The notes below the pieces were generated by a model. The model ran no database searches. It was given only the letters and a program-made list of their open reading frames with translations, and was not told the DNA's origin. The position numbers were made by a program, and so were the translations under genes. Source: Chromatiales bacterium (GTDB lineage: Bacteria; Pseudomonadota; Gammaproteobacteria; Thiohalomonadales; Thiohalomonadaceae). From it: a stretch of DNA of 8,028 nucleotides. How positions within the stretch are numbered: position 1 is the stretch's first letter; every line of letters begins with the position of its first letter. The stretch is from assembly GCA_029864785.1 (NCBI GenBank), contig JAOTST010000059.1:1-8028 (forward strand), given 5' to 3'. Shown piece by piece: positions 1 to 7,489 of this stretch.

Positions 1-977
1 ACTGGCAGAGTGCGACGGCCGAAGAGTTAATTCATCATATTCAAGAGACCGGCATGGTGGGCTTAGGTGGTGCAGGATTTCCCAGCCATGTGAAGATGCA
101 GGTTCCGGAAGATCACGTGATCGATACGCTGGTGATCAATGGTTGTGAGTGTGAACCCTACCTAACCACTGATCATCGCCTGATGTTGGAAAAGCCGGAT
201 TCGCTGCTTCTGGGTATTCGTATTGCGCTAAAGATTAGCGGTGCCGAGAGAGCCGTTATTGGCATCGAAGATAATAAGATGGATGCGGTTGAGGCGATTA
301 GAGAACGGTTGACAGAAAATGATCCCATCAGTGTTGGTGTGGTTAAAACCAAATATCCGCAAGGGTCAGAAAAATTATTAATTACGGCACTGTTAGATCG
401 CGAAGTTCCATCTGGCGGATTCCCCTATCAAATCGGGGTGGTGGTCAATAATGTGGCAACACTGGCACAGTTAGGGGAGTTGATTCCACAGCGTCAGGGA
501 TTGATTGAGCGCGTCGTTACGATTGCGGGTCCAGGTGTCTCAAAACCTGGAAATTACCTGATACCTATTGGGACGCCATTACGTTTTGCTCTGGAGCATG
601 CCGGTTATTTTGGTGATGCAAGCCGCATGATTCTTGGTGGCCCGATGATGGGCAATACGGCTGCTTCTCTCGATGTACCTGTAACCAAGACAGTCTCGGG
701 AATCCTCGTTTTAGAGCAGAGTCAATGCTCAGATGAGCAGCAGAAAATCTACCCATGTATACAGTGCTCCCACTGCCTTGATGCCTGTCCGATTAAGCTC
801 AATCCATCACAACTAGGACGATTGGCAGCCAAGCGTGAATATGGGGTAATGGCTGATAAATTTCATCTTAATGATTGTTTTGAGTGCGGCAGTTGCAGCT
901 ATGTCTGTCCCTCTAATATTCCACTGGTACAATATTTCCGTATTGCGAAGTCGGTTAATCGGGAGAGGGCTGCTTAA
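1..977 (+). CDS. rnfC: RnfC, NADH/FMN- and Fe-S-binding subunit of the Rnf complex (5' end missing)
   Basis: This is the peripheral cytoplasmic subunit of the Rnf complex, which exchanges electrons with NAD(H) and passes them through two [4Fe-4S] clusters. The reading frame is open from position 3 and continues off the left edge, so the ATG at 54 is internal; 324 residues are visible. The glycine-rich GLGGAGFP stretch (60-83) is the FMN/NADH-binding motif shared with the 51-kDa subunit of complex I. It is followed by NGCECEPYLTTDHRLM, a typical RnfC block. Two CxxCxxCxxxCP cluster motifs lie at 756-791 and 876-911. The protein ends about 20 residues after the second motif, so it is the short form and lacks the long alanine-rich C-terminal repeat region of E. 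coli RsxC. Its TAA overlaps the rnfD ATG by one base (TAATG). Roughly the N-terminal quarter to third appears to be missing, judged from family length. Confidence 0.96.
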   Translation, partial: WQSATAEELIHHIQETGMVGLGGAGFPSHVKMQVPEDHVIDTLVINGCECEPYLTTDHRLMLEKPDSLLLGIRIALKISGAERAVIGIEDNKMDAVEAIRERLTENDPISVGVVKTKYPQGSEKLLITALLDREVPSGGFPYQIGVVVNNVATLAQLGELIPQRQGLIERVVTIAGPGVSKPGNYLIPIGTPLRFALEHAGYFGDASRMILGGPMMGNTAASLDVPVTKTVSGILVLEQSQCSDEQQKIYPCIQCSHCLDACPIKLNPSQLGRLAAKREYGVMADKFHLNDCFECGSCSYVCPSNIPLVQYFRIAKSVNRERAA

Positions 978-2047
978 TGAATCAACCTGTCGTTGAAATA
1001 CGCACTTCACCGCATATCCATAGTAGTCCAACAGTGGCGCAGATTATGCGCAATGTTATCTATGCTCTGTTGCCACTGGCGGCTTTTGCTGTTTATCAAT
1101 TTGGTATCAGTGCGCTGGTTTTGATCATTGTTGTCATACTCTCCACACTATTGACCGAAGCTCTGTTTGCAAAACTCTCGGGCCGTGATAATACAGTTAC
1201 TGATAGTAGTGCTGCTATTACGGGGCTGCTGCTGGCACTAACACTTCCGCCCGGATTTCCGCTGTGGATGGGGTTTGTTGCCGGCTTTATTGCCATCGCT
1301 CTGGGTAAGACGCTCTTCGGCGGTATTGGATTTAACCTCTTTAATCCTGCACTTATCGGGCGCGCTTTTGTACAGGCAGCATTTCCTGTGGCGATTACTA
1401 CGTGGAGCCCCGCCTTTGCGCCGGGACGATTTGTTGAGTTCATCCCTTCGACTTTTACCTTGCCCCTGATGCGTCCAGATGATCTCACGCCATGGATTGA
1501 GAAAATCAATAGTAGTCTTGGACACAGTGTTGATGCCTTCACTGGAGCAACACCCTTGGCGGCCTGGAAGTTTGATGGTGTTGCTACCGACACCATGGAT
1601 CTACTAACCGGTATGGTAACGGGCTCTAGCGGTGAGAGTTCGGCGCTGCTTATTCTAGTGTGTGGTAGCTATCTGGTTGTTCGTAAGATGATGGACTGGC
1701 GCATTCCAGTCATGGTCTTATTGGGTGCGTTCGTTACGGCGCTACTGCTGTTTTTGATCGATAGTAAAGCCTACCCAGAACCGCTCTTTGTTCTCTTCTC
1801 CGGTGGTTTGATGCTTGGTGCAGTCTTTATGGCGAGTGATATGGTTGCGACACCCGTCACTCCGATGGGTGTCGCCGTTTATGGTTTGTTGATTGGTTTC
1901 TTTACGGTGATTATTCGTACCTTTGGTGGGCTGCCGGAGGGGGTGATGTACGCCATCCTGCTGGGTAATGCGCTTACGCCATTGATTGAATCGATTACTC
2001 AACCGCGCGTCTATGGCGATCAGCGGGAGAAGGGGGGGAGAGGATGA
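977..2047 (+). CDS. rnfD: RnfD, membrane subunit with covalently bound FMN
   Basis: RnfD is an integral inner-membrane subunit of the Rnf complex, homologous to NqrB, and takes part in electron transfer across the membrane coupled to ion movement. The 356-residue product has the usual family length and many hydrophobic helices: about residues 25-60, 78-110, 124-140, 220-236, 243-262, 268-290 and 297-340. The flavinylation motif D-x-x-(S/T)-G-A-T is present as DAFTGAT at residues 186-192. Thr192 is therefore the expected FMN attachment site through a phosphoester bond made by ApbE, which is not in this window. The start at 977 overlaps the rnfC stop by one base and has a GGGAGAGG ribosome-binding site at 961-968. 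The C-terminus (EKGGRG) is encoded by a run of seven G residues (2032-2038) that also forms part of the rnfG ribosome-binding site. Confidence 0.96.
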   Translation: MNQPVVEIRTSPHIHSSPTVAQIMRNVIYALLPLAAFAVYQFGISALVLIIVVILSTLLTEALFAKLSGRDNTVTDSSAAITGLLLALTLPPGFPLWMGFVAGFIAIALGKTLFGGIGFNLFNPALIGRAFVQAAFPVAITTWSPAFAPGRFVEFIPSTFTLPLMRPDDLTPWIEKINSSLGHSVDAFTGATPLAAWKFDGVATDTMDLLTGMVTGSSGESSALLILVCGSYLVVRKMMDWRIPVMVLLGAFVTALLLFLIDSKAYPEPLFVLFSGGLMLGAVFMASDMVATPVTPMGVAVYGLLIGFFTVIIRTFGGLPEGVMYAILLGNALTPLIESITQPRVYGDQREKGGRG

Positions 2048-2760
2048 ATCAGACGAGCCAAACAGAACAACAGCGTTCGTATCAGAACAGCTCAGCGATG
2101 ATTATGACTCTTACTTTGATAGCGACTATCTCTGGACTGTTGGTGGTTATCGCGGTGGAGTTGACACGTCCTCTTATTGCCGAAAATCAGCGGATTGCCG
2201 TTGAACAAGCGATCTTCCAGGTGCTCCCTGATGCGCAACAGTGGCGAGAGTATCGCCTCAATAATAGAGAGCTGCATAGTGTGGACGAGTCTGATGATGG
2301 GATAGCGATCTATGCAGGATTCAATCAATACGGGCGACTATCAGGTATTGCTGCGGAAGCATCTGCTCAAGGTTATTCTGATGTCATCCGGCTTTTATAT
2401 GGTTATAACCCCGCCTGTGAATGTATTACAGGGATTAAGGTTCTCAAAAGTACGGAGACTCCTGGATTGGGCGACAAGATCTATAAAGATCTCGATTTTA
2501 TCGCCAATTTCAAGGCTCTATTGGCACGTTTGAATAGTGAGCATAGCGCTCTTGAAAATGGCATCGTGACGGTTAAGCATGGTCATAAGAGTAAGCCCTG
2601 GCAGATTGATGCGATCTCTGGTGCGACAGTTTCATCACGTGCAGTAGGTAAGGCGCTTAACGATTCAACACAATACCTGCTGCCACGAGTGGTCGATCAA
2701 TTGGCGGTGATTAAGCCAGTTGATCCGGCTCAATCTAATGGAGATGCAAATAGTGAGTAA
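2044..2760 (+). CDS. rnfG: RnfG, membrane-anchored periplasmic FMN-binding subunit
   Basis: RnfG (NqrC homologue) is anchored by one N-terminal helix (about residues 18-40) and exposes an FMN-binding domain to the periplasm. The flavinylation motif is DAISGAT at residues 189-195, making Thr195 the likely FMN carrier. The family motif TETPGLGDKI begins at residue 137. The 238-residue length is slightly above that of E. coli RsxG. The ATG overlaps the rnfD TGA in an ATGA arrangement and follows a very purine-rich GGGGGGGAGAGG stretch, which supports translational coupling. The first 17 residues are polar and glutamine-rich (five Q); an internal ATG at 2098 would give a protein starting just before the helix, but it has a poor ribosome-binding site. 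Two cysteines, C125 and C127 (CEC), lie just ahead of the ETPGLG motif in the periplasmic domain; their role is not clear. Confidence 0.95.
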   Translation: MNQTSQTEQQRSYQNSSAMIMTLTLIATISGLLVVIAVELTRPLIAENQRIAVEQAIFQVLPDAQQWREYRLNNRELHSVDESDDGIAIYAGFNQYGRLSGIAAEASAQGYSDVIRLLYGYNPACECITGIKVLKSTETPGLGDKIYKDLDFIANFKALLARLNSEHSALENGIVTVKHGHKSKPWQIDAISGATVSSRAVGKALNDSTQYLLPRVVDQLAVIKPVDPAQSNGDANSE

Positions 2761-3400
2761 TAAGCGCATTAAAGAGGCACCGATTACTATGGACACCTTC
2801 CTTAAAGGTGTGTGGGAAGAGAACCCAGTATTTGTGATGTTGCTCGGTATGTGTCCGGTGTTGGCAGTGACTAACTCCACGATCAATGCCTTGGCTATGG
2901 GAATTGCGACCACTTTTGTGCTGGTGGGATCTGGCGCGTTGATTTCACTATTGCGACACACTATTCCCAGACAGGTACGTATCGCAACCTATATTATTAT
3001 TATCGCCACTTTTGTCACTATTGTTGATTATGTTATTCAGGCGGTCAGTTTAGAGCTCTATAATGCTCTCGGTGCATTTATTCAGCTCATTGTCGTCAAC
3101 TGTATGATTCTTGGAAGAGCTGAATCCTACGCCTCAAAGAATCGAATAACCAAATCGATAGTGAGCGCACTGGGTATGGGTACAGGCTTTACAGTTGCAC
3201 TGCTCTGCTTGGGAACAGTGCGCGAGATACTTGGTGCAGGAACCTTGCTCGGGTTCCCTATTTTTGGTGCGGATTTTGAGCCTTGGGTTATCATGATTCT
3301 GCCCCCCGGTGGATTCTTTGTACTGGGGAGTTGGTTATTGATTTTTGCGTTATTAAAGCAGCGTAAAACAAAGATGGAGGGCCTCGCTCGTGCCCGCTGA
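2753..3400 (+). CDS. rnfE: RnfE, six-helix membrane subunit sharing the intramembrane [2Fe-2S] centre
   Basis: RnfE (NqrD homologue) is a six-helix inner-membrane subunit. With RnfA it forms a pseudo-symmetric pair that holds a [2Fe-2S] cluster in the middle of the membrane. I chose the GTG at 2753, which gives 215 residues beginning MSNKRIKEAP. It has GGAG at 2740-2743 with nine-base spacing and overlaps the end of rnfG by 8 nt. The ATGs at 2738 and 2744 in the same frame have no usable ribosome-binding site (GGAG abuts 2744), and a TTG at 2720 is unlikely. The conserved cysteines are visible as LLGMCPVLAV (Cys34) and IVVNCMILGRAE (Cys117). Also present are LRHTIP, GRAESYA and the LPPGGFFVLG block near the C-terminus, as in E. 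coli RsxE (231 aa). The C-terminal tail is short and basic. Confidence 0.93.
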   Translation: MSNKRIKEAPITMDTFLKGVWEENPVFVMLLGMCPVLAVTNSTINALAMGIATTFVLVGSGALISLLRHTIPRQVRIATYIIIIATFVTIVDYVIQAVSLELYNALGAFIQLIVVNCMILGRAESYASKNRITKSIVSALGMGTGFTVALLCLGTVREILGAGTLLGFPIFGADFEPWVIMILPPGGFFVLGSWLLIFALLKQRKTKMEGLARAR

Positions 3401-3974
3401 TTCACTCACATTTATCTTTCTTAATGCACTTATTATTAACAATTTTGTGTTGGCCTCTTTTTTGGGGATTTGCCCATTTCTTGGGGTCTCTGGAAAACTT
3501 AATACTGCATTTTCGATGGGGCTGGCTACCACACTGGTCATGTTGATTAGTTCAGTATGTGCCTACTTCATTAATATGCTTTTAGTGGAATTTGATATTG
3601 AATTTTTGCGCCTAATCGCTTACATCGCCGTGATCGCTTCAGCGGTGCAGTTGGTTGAGATGAGTATGAAAAAATTTAGTCCAGCACTCTTTCGTGCACT
3701 GGGTATCTTTCTGCCGCTGATTACTACGAACTGTGCAATTCTGGGGCTGGCGCTATTTCAAACCTATCGGGAATATAATTTTTCTCAGTCACTCGCCTAC
3801 AGCCTTGGTGCCGGAGGCGGTTTTATTATTGCGATTATGTTGATGGCAGGCCTGCGTGAAAAGTTGGAGTTGGCCGATGTCCCTGGAATTGCCCAAGGTG
3901 CAGCGATGACATTGATGCTGGGTGGAATTTTGTCACTTATCTTTATGGGGTTTTCAGGAATGGGGGGCGCATAA
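3390..3974 (+). CDS. rnfA: RnfA, six-helix membrane subunit sharing the intramembrane [2Fe-2S] centre
   Basis: RnfA (NqrE homologue) is the partner of RnfE in the membrane core of the complex. The 194-residue product matches the 193 residues of E. coli RsxA and is hydrophobic throughout, with about six helices. The cluster-binding cysteines are in FLGICPFLGVS (Cys28) and LITTNCAILG (Cys115), mirroring the pair in RnfE. NNFVLASFLG, FRALGIFLPLITTNC and the C-terminal FMGFSGMG are family signatures. The start is GTG at 3390 with a clear GGAGG at 3376-3380 (nine-base spacing), overlapping the end of rnfE by 11 nt. In the common gammaproteobacterial order rnfABCDGE this gene comes first; here it comes last, as in clostridial rnfCDGEAB, but no rnfB follows. 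The next ATG abuts its stop directly. Confidence 0.95.
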   Translation: MPADSLTFIFLNALIINNFVLASFLGICPFLGVSGKLNTAFSMGLATTLVMLISSVCAYFINMLLVEFDIEFLRLIAYIAVIASAVQLVEMSMKKFSPALFRALGIFLPLITTNCAILGLALFQTYREYNFSQSLAYSLGAGGGFIIAIMLMAGLREKLELADVPGIAQGAAMTLMLGGILSLIFMGFSGMGGA

Positions 3975-4160
3975 ATGTTGCTTAAAATGGTTATTACTAC
4001 GGCATTAATATTAACCCTTCTTCTTGGATGGTTGGTTATCCAACACCTTGCCCGCATATTTGCCAAAAGGCATCCTGAGTTGGGGCCTGCACGAGAAGAG
4101 GGGCAGGGGTGTGGATCAAGCTGTGGGTGTCAGAACAAAGGTTCATGCAAAAAAAATTAG
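3975..4160 (+). CDS. Small membrane-anchored cysteine-rich protein, candidate Rnf Fe-S maturation factor (NqrM-like)
   Basis: This is a 61-residue protein with no assignable enzyme domain. Residues 1-28 form one hydrophobic helix (ITTALILTLLLGWLVI core), followed by a short basic/polar linker (KRHPELGPAREEG). The glycine/cysteine tail contains C46, C50, C52 and C58 in the spacing C-x3-C-x-C-x5-C and ends in KKN. The ATG directly abuts the rnfA TAA and has the G-run GGGGGG (3963-3968 region) as ribosome-binding site, so it is co-translated with rnfA. The layout of one helix plus four cysteines recalls NqrM, which in Na+-NQR is required to mature the [2Fe-2S] centre held by NqrD and NqrE, the homologues of RnfE and RnfA. 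A role in iron delivery to RnfA/RnfE is inference from this layout and position. Alternatives are a FeoB-associated-type Cys-rich protein or a structural accessory subunit. It is not RnfB: it is far too short and lacks the ferredoxin domains. Confidence 0.75.
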   Translation: MLLKMVITTALILTLLLGWLVIQHLARIFAKRHPELGPAREEGQGCGSSCGCQNKGSCKKN

Positions 4161-4191
4161 TGGGTTAAACGATGATGAATATTAAATACCA

Positions 4192-4197
4192 AAGGGG
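4192..4197 (+). promoter_or_regulatory. Ribosome-binding site fixing the ppsA GTG start
   Basis: AAGGGG lies six bases before the GTG at 4204. An in-frame TAA at 4183-4185 excludes any start further upstream, so this site and the GTG define the ppsA N-terminus. I see no convincing sigma70 promoter in the 43-nt gap after the small Cys-rich gene, so ppsA may be transcribed at least partly by read-through from the rnf operon. Confidence 0.7.
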
Positions 4198-4203
4198 TCT
4201 GTT

Positions 4204-6579
4204 GTGAGCGAAAATATCGTTAAATTTGAAAAACTGGGGATGTCAGATGTCCTGCGGGTTGGAGGCAAAAATGCCTCGCTGGGTGAGATGATCAGCTCGC
4301 TCTCTGCCGTAGGCGTTAAGGTCCCTGGTGGTTTTGCGACCACCTCTAGCGCTTTCCGTCGCTTTCTTGTACATGATCGGTTGGGAGAGCGCATTAACGG
4401 CCTTCTCTCCAGACTCGATACGGAAGATGTTACGGCGCTGGCTGAAGCCGGTCAGACGATTCGTGGCTGGATGGTTGAGACCCCTCTACCGGAAGATCTG
4501 GAGAACTCGATTCGAGCGGGCTATGAGATGATGTCTGAAGGGATTGAGGGCGGTGCGATTGTTGCTGTACGTTCCTCGGCCACAGCGGAAGACCTCCCCG
4601 ATGCCTCCTTTGCCGGACAGCAGGAGACCTTCCTTAATGTAAAAGGGATCGATAGTGTTCTTTCCGCAGTTAAGCATGTCTTTGCCTCACTCTATAATGA
4701 TCGCGCCATCTCCTATCGGGTGCACCAGGGCTTCGACCATGCCGATGTCGCCCTCTCTGCGGGTATTCAACGCATGGTGCGTTCTGAGACGGGTGCCAGC
4801 GGTGTTATGTTTACCCTTGATACCGAGTCGGGCTTTCAAGATGTTGTTTTGATTACCGGCTCTTATGGTCTTGGTGAGGCAGTGGTTCAGGGGGCAGTTA
4901 ATCCCGATGAATTCTATGTTCACAAAGAGACTCTGGAGGCGGGGCGTCCTGCGGTTCTACGTCGTACTCTGGGAAGCAAGGCGATTAAGATGGTCTACGA
5001 TGATAATTCGACCATTGGGCGCACCATCAAAACTGTTGATGTTTCTGGACAAGAGCGCAGTCAATATTGTTTAAGTGATGCGCAACTTGAATCGCTTGCG
5101 AGTCAGGCTATTACCATTGAAAAACACTACAATTGCTCCATGGATATTGAGTGGGCTCTTGATGGTGATGACAATGAGCTCTATATCGTGCAGGCTCGTC
5201 CAGAGACTGTTAAAAGTCGTGAAAATAAAAATGTAATTGAGCGTTATCAGCTCAATGAGAAGAGTGATGTGCGTTGCGAAGGACGTGCTATTGGCGGACG
5301 TATCGGTTCAGGACGCGCACGGGTCATTAACGATATCTCGCAGATGGATAAGGTACAGGCTGGCGATGTTCTTGTAACCGATATGACCGATCCCGACTGG
5401 GAACCGGTCATGAAACGTGCCGCAGCTATTGTCACTAATCGTGGTGGGCGGACCTGCCATGCAGCCATTATTGCTCGCGAGCTAGGGATTCCAGCCGTAG
5501 TGGGTTGTGGTAATGCAACAGAAACACTTAGTGAAGGTGAGCCACTTACCGTCTCTTGCGCGGAGGGTGATACCGGCTATATCTATGATGGTCTTCTCAA
5601 CTTTAACATTCAAAAGAGTCAGGCAGATGAAATACCTGTGCTTCCAACTAAGTTGATGATGAATGTCGGAAATCCGGATCGCGCCTTCGATTTTGCCGGG
5701 ATACCCAGTGAAGGGATCGGTCTAGCAAGGCTTGAATTTATCATCAATCGGATGATCGGTATTCACCCCAAGGCACTGTTGGAATTTGCGCAACAGAGCC
5801 CCGAGCTACAACAGCAGATTACTGCACTGACAAGTGCTTATGCTGACCCCGTCAGCTTCTACGTTGACCGATTGGTTGAAGGAATCAGCACCTTGGCGGC
5901 GGCCTTTAACCATAAGCCGGTAATCGTACGCATGTCCGACTTCAAGTCTAACGAATATGCCAATCTGCTTGGTGGTGAAAACTATGAACCACATGAAGAG
6001 AATCCTATGATTGGCTTCCGTGGCACTGCGCGTTACATCTCTACCGATTTTAGACCCGCCTTTGAACTTGAATGTCGTGCGCTTAAGCGGGTTCGTGATG
6101 AGATGGGCTTTACCAATGTCGAGATTATGATTCCTTTTGTACGCACGCTTAGCGAGGCTGAAGGGGTGATTAAATTATTGGCTGATAATGGTCTGGAACG
6201 AGGAAAAAATGGACTACGTGTCATTATGATGTGTGAGCTTCCCTCTAATGCAATCCTCGCCGATGAGTTCCTCGAACACTTTGATGGTTTCTCTATTGGC
6301 TCTAATGATATGACCCAGCTTACCCTTGGACTGGATCGTGACTCGGGGTTAATTGCACACGCCTTTGATGAGCGTGACCCTGCGGTGAAGAAGATGCTAC
6401 ACCTTGCGATTAGTGCCTGTAAGAGACAGGATAAATATGTGGGGATCTGTGGTCAGGGGCCATCGGATCACCCCGACTTGGCTAAGTGGTTGCTGGAGGA
6501 GGGAATTAGTAGTATCTCTCTCAATCCCGATACGGTGATTCAGACAGGGCAGTTTCTTGCACAGCAAGGAAAAGAGTAA
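4204..6579 (+). CDS. ppsA: Phosphoenolpyruvate synthase (pyruvate, water dikinase)
   Basis: This cytoplasmic enzyme converts pyruvate + ATP + water into PEP + AMP + phosphate, the entry step to gluconeogenesis from pyruvate. The 791-residue length is within one residue of E. coli PpsA. The N-terminal ATP/pyruvate-binding domain covers about residues 15-340, with [10 protein letters not shown] near the start, [21 protein letters not shown] at 122-142 and [11 protein letters not shown] at 325-335. The swivelling phosphohistidine domain follows (about 360-455), with [11 protein letters not shown] at 411-421; His419 is the expected phosphorylated catalytic residue. The C-terminal PEP-utilising barrel (about 475-785) ends with [12 protein letters not shown], where Cys749 corresponds to the catalytic cysteine. 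Thr417, two residues before the catalytic histidine, is the residue that PpsR phosphorylates in homologues. Its start is GTG with AAGGGG upstream. The gene appears intact, with no frameshift or missing key residue. Confidence 0.97.
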   Translation: MSENIVKFEKLGMSDVLRVGGKNASLGEMISSLSAVGVKVPGGFATTSSAFRRFLVHDRLGERINGLLSRLDTEDVTALAEAGQTIRGWMVETPLPEDLENSIRAGYEMMSEGIEGGAIVAVRSSATAEDLPDASFAGQQETFLNVKGIDSVLSAVKHVFASLYNDRAISYRVHQGFDHADVALSAGIQRMVRSETGASGVMFTLDTESGFQDVVLITGSYGLGEAVVQGAVNPDEFYVHKETLEAGRPAVLRRTLGSKAIKMVYDDNSTIGRTIKTVDVSGQERSQYCLSDAQLESLASQAITIEKHYNCSMDIEWALDGDDNELYIVQARPETVKSRENKNVIERYQLNEKSDVRCEGRAIGGRIGSGRARVINDISQMDKVQAGDVLVTDMTDPDWEPVMKRAAAIVTNRGGRTCHAAIIARELGIPAVVGCGNATETLSEGEPLTVSCAEGDTGYIYDGLLNFNIQKSQADEIPVLPTKLMMNVGNPDRAFDFAGIPSEGIGLARLEFIINRMIGIHPKALLEFAQQSPELQQQITALTSAYADPVSFYVDRLVEGISTLAAAFNHKPVIVRMSDFKSNEYANLLGGENYEPHEENPMIGFRGTARYISTDFRPAFELECRALKRVRDEMGFTNVEIMIPFVRTLSEAEGVIKLLADNGLERGKNGLRVIMMCELPSNAILADEFLEHFDGFSIGSNDMTQLTLGLDRDSGLIAHAFDERDPAVKKMLHLAISACKRQDKYVGICGQGPSDHPDLAKWLLEEGISSISLNPDTVIQTGQFLAQQGKE

Positions 6580-6604
6580 TATCGCTTAGCTACTGCTAAT
6601 GTTG

Positions 6605-6626
6605 TTCCCACGCATCGGCGTGGGAA
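6605..6626. repeat. REP-like perfect palindrome between ppsA and ppsR
   Basis: The arms TTCCCACGC (6605-6613) and GCGTGGGAA (6618-6626) are exact reverse complements around an ATCG loop. As RNA, the stem could extend by a G-U and a U-A pair. It lies in the 70-nt gap between ppsA and ppsR, in a locally AT-rich context from which its GC-rich core stands out. The motif resembles the dispersed TTCCCACGC...GCGTGGGAA palindromes that I recall from many gammaproteobacterial genomes, some linked to REP-associated tyrosine transposases. There is no T-run after it, so it is not a standard intrinsic terminator; as a transcript hairpin it could protect the upstream ppsA mRNA or lower ppsR expression. There is only one copy in this window. 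Confidence 0.6.
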
Positions 6627-6649
6627 TATCAATAATTAGGTATATCAAT

Positions 6650-7471
6650 ATGAAACGCGCAGCGTTCTTTCTCTCTGATCGCACAGGCATCACCGCTGAA
6701 ACGATGGGGCATAGTCTGTTAACTCAATTTGAATCTATTGAGTTTGAGCAGACAAACCTCCCTTTTATTGATTCGGTAGAGAAGGCCGAAGAGGCGGTTG
6801 AAAAAATCAATGCAGCGGCTGAACGTTATGGCAGCAAGCCGCTTCTTTTTAGTACCTTGATCGATAAAGAGGTAAGAAAGATCATTGAGCAGAGCGCAGG
6901 AATGATGTTTGACATGCTTAATACCTTTATCCATCCATTGGAGGATGAGTTGGGAATAAAGTCAGCTCATGCCGTAGGGAGAACACACGGAATGGGTGTC
7001 TATTCAACCTACAAGTCGCGGATTGATGCATTGAACTTCTCTTTGGCAAATGATGATGGTAATACTTTGCGGCACTTTCCTGAGGCCGACATCATACTGT
7101 TGGGTGTCTCTCGTAGTGGAAAGACCCCTACCTGCCTTTTTTTGGCACTGCAATATGGAATTCTTGCAGCCAACTATCCTCTGATTGATGATGACCTGGA
7201 GAGCTCGCGATTACCCAAGGCACTAGAGCCATACCGAAATAAGTTATTCGGTTTATCCATTGCGCCGGAGCGTTTGCAGCAGATTCGCAAGGAGCGCCGC
7301 CCTGATAGTAGCTATGCTGAATATCAGCAGTGCCAATATGAGGTCAATGCCGTGGAGAAGATCTATCGATCCCAGCAGATCCCTTTTCTTGATACCAGCG
7401 CAGTTTCGATCGAAGAGATTGCCACCACCATTTTGCAAACCAGTGGTCTCGAACGAAGGTTGCATGGGTAA
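6650..7471 (+). CDS. ppsR: PEP synthase regulatory protein: kinase/pyrophosphorylase (PSRP)
   Basis: This is the bifunctional regulator of PpsA. It inactivates the enzyme by ADP-dependent phosphorylation of a threonine next to the catalytic histidine, and reactivates it by phosphate-dependent removal that releases pyrophosphate. The 273-residue product carries the family P-loop GVSRSGKTPT (residues 152-161), an N-terminal FLSDRTGITAETMGHSLL block, HAVGRTHGM at 107-115, AANYPLI, KLFGLSIAPERL and a C-terminal VSIEEIATTIL. I chose the ATG at 6650, which gives an N-terminus (MKRAAFFLSDRTG) aligned with other PpsR proteins. An in-frame ATG at 6599 would add 17 residues encoded across the palindrome and lacks a ribosome-binding site. 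The site for 6650 is weak (TTAGG, about nine bases upstream). It lies 70 nt after its target gene ppsA, in the same direction, which supports the pairing. Confidence 0.95.
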   Translation: MKRAAFFLSDRTGITAETMGHSLLTQFESIEFEQTNLPFIDSVEKAEEAVEKINAAAERYGSKPLLFSTLIDKEVRKIIEQSAGMMFDMLNTFIHPLEDELGIKSAHAVGRTHGMGVYSTYKSRIDALNFSLANDDGNTLRHFPEADIILLGVSRSGKTPTCLFLALQYGILAANYPLIDDDLESSRLPKALEPYRNKLFGLSIAPERLQQIRKERRPDSSYAEYQQCQYEVNAVEKIYRSQQIPFLDTSAVSIEEIATTILQTSGLERRLHG

Positions 7472-7489
7472 CATTGCGAACCTTTTTCT

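Noticed and set aside
54..977. ATG at 54 as the real start of rnfC
   Set aside because: The frame is open to the left edge and the upstream residues continue an RnfC-like sequence; the ATG lies just before the GLGGAGFP motif, deep inside the family domain.
1096..1596. 166-codon antisense frame inside rnfD
   Set aside because: It lies wholly opposite rnfD, has no recognisable domain and no ribosome-binding or promoter signal; it is a shadow of the real gene.
3975..4160. Truncated rnfB
   Set aside because: Apart from one helix and cysteines nothing matches RnfB; the linker, cysteine spacing and lysine-ending tail differ, and the ORF looks complete with its own ribosome-binding site and stop.
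4172..4207. 11-codon ORF overlapping the ppsA start, a possible leader peptide
   Set aside because: It has no good ribosome-binding site, no amino-acid-specific run and no accompanying attenuator hairpin; the stop/start overlap is suggestive but not enough to call.
6605..6626. CRISPR repeat or intrinsic terminator
   Set aside because: There is only one copy with no spacers, and no T-run follows the hairpin.
6599..6649. N-terminal extension of PpsR from ATG 6599
   Set aside because: The 17 added residues are encoded over the palindrome, have no ribosome-binding site and have no counterpart in PpsR proteins; ATG 6650 aligns with the family.
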